A stretch of 44,539 nucleotides of DNA from Candidatus Melainabacteria bacterium (lineage in GTDB: Bacteria; Cyanobacteriota; Vampirovibrionia; Obscuribacterales; Obscuribacteraceae). The stretch spans positions 1-44,539 of the forward strand of contig QKMZ01000009.1 of assembly GCA_003242885.1 (NCBI GenBank), read 5' to 3'. Positions 40,203 through 44,539 of this stretch are shown piece after piece. Position numbers and translations under genes: made by a program. Below the pieces are notes generated by a model that was not told the origin of the DNA, did no database searches, and was given only the letters and a program-made list of their open reading frames with translations. The stretch's first letter is position 1. The number at the start of each line of letters is the position of its first letter.

Positions 40203-41978
40203 TTACTCCGAACACGGCCTGGGTGGTCCAGTCCTCATAGCTAGCTCGCGCCGAAGGTGCTGAACATAAGGCAAGAGCGCCGTTGCGTCTTCTTCATAAG
40301 GAGCAACGCTCAAATAACCAGGCAGAACAAAGAGCAAAGCTTTGATCTCACCGACGGATAAAGAAGGCGGCGATGCAGTGGTTAAGACTGCAACCTTAGC
40401 CCGCCAGTCTTTAGCAGAATCATCTTGATCACTTTCCTTTTGCCGGACAGCCGTACGGATATCTCTTTGCGCCCGCATGGATATCTCGGCAACAATGCGT
40501 TTAGCTGCCAAGAGTCCGGGTGGAGTAATTTTTTGAGAGACAGTGGAAGGAGGCAAGCTTTCTGAGGAAGCAGCCTCCACCACAGCGTTATATTCGTGTA
40601 CACAAGATGCAAAGAAGCCAGCGGCTAGATCCTCATAGTCCTGGCGCCAGATGTCGTCATGCTTGTAAAGAGTGCGCCTGGAGACTCCGGCGTTCTCTTC
40701 CAGTTCAACGGTCGTGAAAGAACGTCCCAACTTTTTCATAGAGTCCAGGGCTTCCTGAATTTTCTTCCGGGCGTCTCGCTTCTTGTTGTCGTTTGCTCGT
40801 ATCCAAGAAATCGGTCGGACGGCTGTGTAGGTGCGCGGTGAAGCATCCCGCTTGCTCGGCGGACGCCAGTGCGCGGCACGAGCGGATTGCTCGAGCGCGT
40901 CGGCGCGACCTCGACTAATGTCGCTGCTGTATCCATTGTGCCGGGCTTCCAGGAATTCTTTGACGGCCCAGTCTCGCTCTTCTTCAAAGCCATAGCCCAT
41001 GGCGTGCAGGTTTCGGCTGGGGTCGCCGTAGAAAAGATAGTGATTGAGGCAGAAAATCGCCTCAGCTCGTTGCGATGGCCCGGTCAATCCCTCGATAGAA
41101 AACTGCCTGCCTCGGCACCAGCTTTCAGCATTCATTCCGGATGGCAGATGCCCGAAGACGGTGGTCACCAGATGACCGTCGGCGTTGTCTGGCAGCGAAG
41201 CCGGTGACCTGAGCGGTACTACATTTGAACCTTGCCCTGGCGGTAGCTTCGCTTTTTCACGCTTACTTTCGAGGTCCAGGACATGGGCTTTCAGTTGCCG
41301 GAAAGCCTTATAAGGGTTAGCATCGGAGTCGAGCAGATCAAGAAAATATGTCAGCGCTTTAGTCGGTGACATCTCCTCTCGGTAGTAATCTACATCGAGT
41401 GTCCGTTTATCAAGCCAGGCAAAACCATGCTGGAGCGGCAGCCGCAAACCCATCCCCTGTGAGTTTTTGCCGGGATTAGGAAAAACTTCCAATTGTCCTT
41501 TTGATACGACAAAATCATTTAGCTTGAGCAGTGCCACCAGTTGATGGTGCAATTCTGCACTACTTATAGGTTCATCGAAGAACAAGTAAAGGTGCCAGCC
41601 TTCGCTATGGCTGGATCTAAATAAAGAAGACTTGGTGAGACCTGCCCGAGCCAAAACGTTGAGCAATTTGTCCAGATGCTTCTTATTATGGTATTTGCTA
41701 TTGGCGTCGATATCGAGTACGACAAAGCGGCTAGTCTTGCCAGCCCGTGTGCCTAGAAGGAATTTGTCATGAGCCAACGATATGGCTTTGATGAACTCAG
41801 TATCGGTAAGCTCCCAGCGATCATTCGCTGACGCCCACGTGCCGCCACTCAATGGCCGATAAATGTAGCCATAGCGGTGAAACAGCGCAATGAAGCGGTT
41901 TAAGTCTGCTTCCCACCCGGAGGGGAAATACTTCGCGCGTGCAAATTTAGGCCGCACACTCGACGGCGTCGAGTGCAC
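40203..41978 (-). CDS. Archaeo-eukaryotic-type primase, probable plasmid replication protein
   Basis: A 591-residue protein. The N-terminal ~230 residues match AEP primases: FVVLDIDA supplies the DxD metal pair (Asp89, Asp91), and LFRSSHSEGWHLYLFFDEP the conserved His region, with GMGLRLPLQHG and LEVFPN following. The middle contains a PriCT-like helical part, and a C-terminal HTH is suggested by TVELEENAGVSRRTLYKHDD. It probably primes or initiates plasmid replication at the repeat-rich region next to it. The start is a GTG inside two overlapping palindromes. No ATG occurs near the N-terminus. Confidence 0.82.
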   Translation of the reverse strand: MHSTPSSVRPKFARAKYFPSGWEADLNRFIALFHRYGYIYRPLSGGTWASANDRWELTDTEFIKAISLAHDKFLLGTRAGKTSRFVVLDIDANSKYHNKKHLDKLLNVLARAGLTKSSLFRSSHSEGWHLYLFFDEPISSAELHHQLVALLKLNDFVVSKGQLEVFPNPGKNSQGMGLRLPLQHGFAWLDKRTLDVDYYREEMSPTKALTYFLDLLDSDANPYKAFRQLKAHVLDLESKREKAKLPPGQGSNVVPLRSPASLPDNADGHLVTTVFGHLPSGMNAESWCRGRQFSIEGLTGPSQRAEAIFCLNHYLFYGDPSRNLHAMGYGFEEERDWAVKEFLEARHNGYSSDISRGRADALEQSARAAHWRPPSKRDASPRTYTAVRPISWIRANDNKKRDARKKIQEALDSMKKLGRSFTTVELEENAGVSRRTLYKHDDIWRQDYEDLAAGFFASCVHEYNAVVEAASSESLPPSTVSQKITPPGLLAAKRIVAEISMRAQRDIRTAVRQKESDQDDSAKDWRAKVAVLTTASPPSLSVGEIKALLFVLPGYLSVAPYEEDATALLPYVQHLRRELAMRTGPPRPCSE

Positions 41979-41985
41979 ATGTGCA
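41957..41985. promoter_or_regulatory. Overlapping palindromes at the primase start codon
   Basis: CACTCGACG and CGTCGAGTG pair around one base (41957-41975), and the 12-bp palindrome TGCACATGTGCA (41974-41985) overlaps its edge and includes the GTG start (41978-41976). Either could be an operator or could hide the start codon in RNA structure. Confidence 0.65.
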
Positions 41986-42126
41986 AGTCCAGAAATGGCT
42001 AGTCATCCTGTAAAGGGACGTGTTGACCTAACCGGACTTTTCGCTTATTCTTTGGTCAGTTCAGGGAATTCGACAAACCTGATAGAAACAAATGAATAGA
42101 AAAGGCCGCGAGGTCTTTGCTCAAAG

Positions 42127-42149
42127 CACTGCCCCTGGCAGTGTTTTTT
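42127..42149 (+). terminator. Intrinsic terminator on the plus strand, no upstream gene
   Basis: CACTGCC-CCT-GGCAGTG followed by TTTTTT is a textbook rho-independent terminator for plus-strand transcription. No plus-strand protein gene lies before it, so it may end an antisense RNA to the primase leader. Confidence 0.7.
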
Positions 42150-42319
42150 GTTTGGAAGCTAGTTGGGCTTTCTAGGAAGGCAATTGCCTTCAGTATATAT
42201 CTTCGATATCCGTCGGTAATCACCACCTGTGATACCGCGAAAATAACTATACATGGTGCATTAATTACGTGCAATAACGTAATCGATCAAACACGGCTCA
42301 AGATCCTGATCTTCAAAAT

Positions 42320-42811
42320 TGCGGAGGCTCCGGAGGTGGATCACCTGAAGCCCCGGAGGTTGCCGGGGATATAAGCCTAGCAAGTATTTACAGTTTTGCG
42401 GATGTCCGGAGCCAGGAGGCGAAAAACTCCGCAAAACCTCCGCCAGAAATTTGCCACCACAGAAAATTCGCCGCAGTTGGAACCATAAACAACCTCCGAA
42501 AAACCTCCGGAGGCAAAGCCAAAAACCTCCGCTGACATCCGGAGGCAAGCGGAGGTGAAATACCCCACCTCCGGACCTTCAAGCCGGTATCCGGAGGTCA
42601 ACCTCCGGAGGCTTCCGATACAGCGCCACACAGAGCGCTGTGCCAACCTGTACTACCTCCGGAGGCAATAGGCACCAAAGGCGAACCTTGACCAACAAAA
42701 TGCGACTACCCCTACAAAAGCGGCAGCAAAACAGCCTCCGCAAACCTCCGGAGGTGGTCAGACAAAGGCTCCGGAGGACATCCGGAGTTTTCAAAGTGGT
42801 GCTTCCGGAGG
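42320..42811. repeat. Array of CCTCCGGAGG palindromic repeats, candidate replication origin/operator
   Basis: Perfect 10-bp palindromes CCTCCGGAGG lie at 42504-42513, 42602-42611, 42656-42665 and 42745-42754. At least six shorter copies (CTCCGGAGG, TCCGGAGG or CCGGAGG) lie near 42328, 42353, 42538, 42590, 42769 and 42804, with further ACCTCCG half sites. Spacing is irregular. The region lies between the primase gene and the HTH protein. It is typical of an iteron or operator array. Confidence 0.8.
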
Positions 42812-42831
42812 TAGTAGATTTAGCGTATAAT
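42803..42831 (+). promoter_or_regulatory. Promoter of the HTH/coiled-coil gene overlapped by a repeat copy
   Basis: A perfect TATAAT (42826-42831) stands 17 bases after TTCCGG, which occupies the -35 position and is itself part of a TTCCGGAGG repeat. Binding of a protein to the repeat would block the promoter. A CCGGG/CCCGG stem lies in the leader before the start codon. Confidence 0.65.
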
Positions 42832-42897
42832 CCTCACGGGCGCACGCTTTCCGGGTATATCGCCCGGATATAGAGGGAATAGATGCAAGGATCATCA

Positions 42898-43887
42898 ATG
42901 CTGACGGTAAAGCAAGTAGCGACTGCGCTCGGGATTGACGAGCGGTCGGTCCGCGACAAACTCACCCTGGGTACACTCAAGGGCACGAAGAAAACTGTCG
43001 GCCAACGCGACCAGTGGTTTGTCCATCAGCGTGACCTCGATGCCGAACTTGCACGCCGAGGACAAAGTCCGATAAATCTTGCGTCACAGGTGGCTGAGCA
43101 GTCCTCTATGCCTCCGGAGGTAACAACCCCTCCGGTTATGCCAACCTCGTTTTATCAGCCGGAGGCAGCGCCCTCACAGGGCTATTTCGCGCCTCCGCAG
43201 CAACCGGCGAGCGCCCACCAGTATTCATATTCGCGACCTCCGCAGGCTCCGGAGGTTCAATCTCCGGTAATGAACTTCTCCCAGCAGACGGGAGCGGCGC
43301 CGGCTCCCGCAGCCTACGCACCGGTCACGCCACCAGCACCAGGACAATCACCTCAGACAACTGCGACCATGGAGCCGCAAGCCTATGAGGACATAACCGA
43401 CGCTGATGTTCTTGAATCAGTGGCTGATAGTTCTATCTTTGAACACGAACAGGAGAATTCCCAAGCCTCCGGAGCTGCTCCTCGGAGCTGGCGCAACGAA
43501 GACCTGGAAGGCCAGGTAACTGCCGCCGCCGAAAAAATCCTCAAGCCAATGATGGACCGGGTCCAAGAGCTGACCAAAGAACTCGTCCTCAAAGATCTCA
43601 AGATCGAGGAGATGGACAAACAACTCAAACTGCTCCCAGACTTCGAAGCCCAGAAAGCAAAACTCCTGCGCGAGATCGAAGCCGAGCGCAAAGCCTCCGA
43701 GATTCAGTTCAATAAGGTCAAAGAAAAGGAAGAAGAAACGCAAGCTCTCGAAGCAGAAAACGCTCTTCTGAAACAGAAGGCCGAAGAAGCAGTTTTGAGC
43801 GCAGCGAAGCTTGCCGATCTTGAGAAAGTGGTCCAGGAACTGCAAAAGCCAAAACCAACATTTTGGCAAAAGTTATTGGGCCAGTAA
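42898..43887 (+). CDS. HTH plus coiled-coil DNA-binding protein (plasmid replication/partition candidate)
   Basis: About 329 residues. An N-terminal helix-turn-helix of excisionase/MerR type (MLTVKQVATALGIDERSVRDKL, then QWFVHQRDLDAELARRG), a ~110-residue Pro/Gln/Ala-rich linker, a short conserved-looking segment (DLEGQVTAAAEKILKPMMDRVQELTKEL), a long coiled coil rich in Lys and Glu, and a Trp-containing end (KPTFWQKLLGQ). This layout recalls KfrA-type or partition-adaptor plasmid proteins. Two starts are possible, 42883 and 42898; the second gives the canonical HTH start and has AAGGA upstream. It likely binds the CCTCCGGAGG repeats next to it, some of which also occur inside its linker DNA. 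Confidence 0.7.
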   Translation: MLTVKQVATALGIDERSVRDKLTLGTLKGTKKTVGQRDQWFVHQRDLDAELARRGQSPINLASQVAEQSSMPPEVTTPPVMPTSFYQPEAAPSQGYFAPPQQPASAHQYSYSRPPQAPEVQSPVMNFSQQTGAAPAPAAYAPVTPPAPGQSPQTTATMEPQAYEDITDADVLESVADSSIFEHEQENSQASGAAPRSWRNEDLEGQVTAAAEKILKPMMDRVQELTKELVLKDLKIEEMDKQLKLLPDFEAQKAKLLREIEAERKASEIQFNKVKEKEEETQALEAENALLKQKAEEAVLSAAKLADLEKVVQELQKPKPTFWQKLLGQ

Positions 43888-43997
43888 ATTGAAATAGTCA
43901 TGAGCCAAAATTTGCTGATGTTCTCGAAAATTTTGTGTTAAACCTCAGCGATCACTCCTGCGCCTTCTTTAACAACAATTGCCGGTACGAAAAGAAA

Positions 43998-44018
43998 GGC
44001 TCTGTTGCAAAGATTGGC
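43998..44018 (+). repeat. IS6-family terminal inverted repeat, right end
   Basis: Starts GGCTCTGTTGCAAA, identical over 14 bases to the inverted copy at 848-861, and continues with near-identity. The element extends to the right, towards the transposase. The eight bases outside it (AAAAGAAA) do not match those outside the left copy (GTTAGGTT), so no target duplication links the two. Confidence 0.85.
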
Positions 44019-44069
44019 CGAAAAATTTGAGACGAGTTATGACACGTGTTTCTCCGTCCGGTTTTCTGA

Positions 44070-44539
44070 TTATGCAGCCTCAAATTCATCCATGAGTGAT
44101 TTCCAAAACTCGCCGTAGGCATTTTGGCTATCTAGCCCGAACTGTTTTTCGACAAGATACACTTCGCCCTTGACGCCTGGAAACAACTGCCAGACAAGCA
44201 TTTGCCCTTTGCGAAACATGCGCATGACCTCAAAGCCTTTGATGGTGGCATAGGCAGTCTTCATTGACTTGAAGCCACGGACTGGTTTAATAAGACGCTT
44301 TAGCTTGCCGTGATCGGCTTCCAGCCTGTTGTTCAAATACTTGACCTGTCGGTGCTTAAGGTCCACGTCACACTTACCTTCGTCTTTCATCTCTTTGAGA
44401 GCCGCGCCGTAAGCGGGATTCTTATCAGTGTTGATCGTATCCGGTCTATCATAAGACTTCTGTTTTCTCAGCGCCTTGCCGAGAAAACGCTTTGCCATAG
44501 CCGTGCTTCGCGTGTGTGACAAGAAGAAGTCCAATGTCC
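44070..44539 (-). mobile_element. IS6-family DDE transposase, 5' part beyond the window
   Basis: The C-terminal ~155 residues of an IS6/IS26-type transposase that performs replicative transposition. TINTDKNPAYG contains the second Asp and NNRLEADHGKLKRLIKPVRGFKSM the catalytic Glu with its Lys/Arg helix. The frame is open through the right edge, so the N-terminal HTH and first Asp are outside. TTG at 44534 is not a true start. The stop is about 50 bases inside the terminal repeat, so the gene points out of the element. Confidence 0.9.

Noticed and set aside
42440..42665. GGAGG sequences as ribosome sites of hidden genes
   Set aside because: They are part of the palindromic repeat, and no start codon at proper spacing opens a convincing frame.
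42320..42811. CRISPR array
   Set aside because: The repeats are 10-bp palindromes at irregular spacing without uniform spacers or cas genes.

Overview
The window looks like most of a mobilizable plasmid, or a plasmid-like contig, from a Gram-negative-type bacterium. Many products carry Sec signal peptides, and genes use AGGAG-type ribosome sites and ATGA or TAATG couplings. The mixture of Ser/Thr kinase-LRR, J-like and stress proteins would suit a candidate lineage such as Vampirovibrionia/Obscuribacterales. That placement is a guess; nothing here proves taxonomy. No rRNA, tRNA or CRISPR array was seen.

Layout. 1-861: end of a mobile element (tyrosine recombinase plus an IS6-type terminal repeat) that cuts a uracil-DNA glycosylase gene. 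862-3241: minus-strand repair operon msrB - msrA - DUF1223 - UDG. The msrA catalytic Cys codon is TGA with a SECIS-like hairpin behind it, so it is probably a selenoprotein. 3364-13229: a stress island under a TetR-family repressor (10808-11356). The 14-bp palindrome ACCGAACGTTCGGT, or a one-base variant, lies in five promoter regions. These serve azoreductase/hydrolase/AhpD-like genes, a secreted lipase-like hydrolase, an RclC-like membrane protein, a complete bufferin-type RiPP cluster (precursor, DUF692, DUF2063, DoxX), and the tetR - diiron lactamase-fold - MOSC - DUF1348 operon. 13769-16050: small, mostly unrecognised genes, the first noticeably GC-rich. 16098-19372: a methyltransferase and a large Ser/Thr kinase-LRR protein. 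19450-19716: serine recombinase remnant. 19842-27079: a nine-gene minus-strand operon (aldehyde dehydrogenase, two small-fold enzymes, dienelactone hydrolase, isochorismatase, FMN reductase, two novel tandem paralogs, one helical protein) divergent from a second TetR regulator.

27150-44539 is the plasmid backbone: a J-like protein, a membrane protein, a VirD4/TraG-type coupling protein, a relaxase and a MobC-like protein, then a probable oriT. After these come hairpin repeats, small zinc-ribbon genes separated by a duplicated ~200-bp noncoding module, a DUF433/DUF5615 toxin-antitoxin pair, a broken RadC gene, SSB, a GP88-like protein and an AEP-type replication primase. The end holds an origin-like array of CCTCCGGAGG repeats controlling a HTH/coiled-coil protein, and an IS6-family transposase running off the right edge.

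The two window ends fit the two halves of one repeated element type: IS6 terminal repeat, transposase pointing outwards, tyrosine recombinase pointing the other way, terminal repeat. A contig would naturally break there. The most interesting items are the five-promoter TetR regulon built around a bufferin cluster, the selenocysteine MsrA, the IS6-plus-tyrosine-recombinase element, and the palindrome-rich origin.
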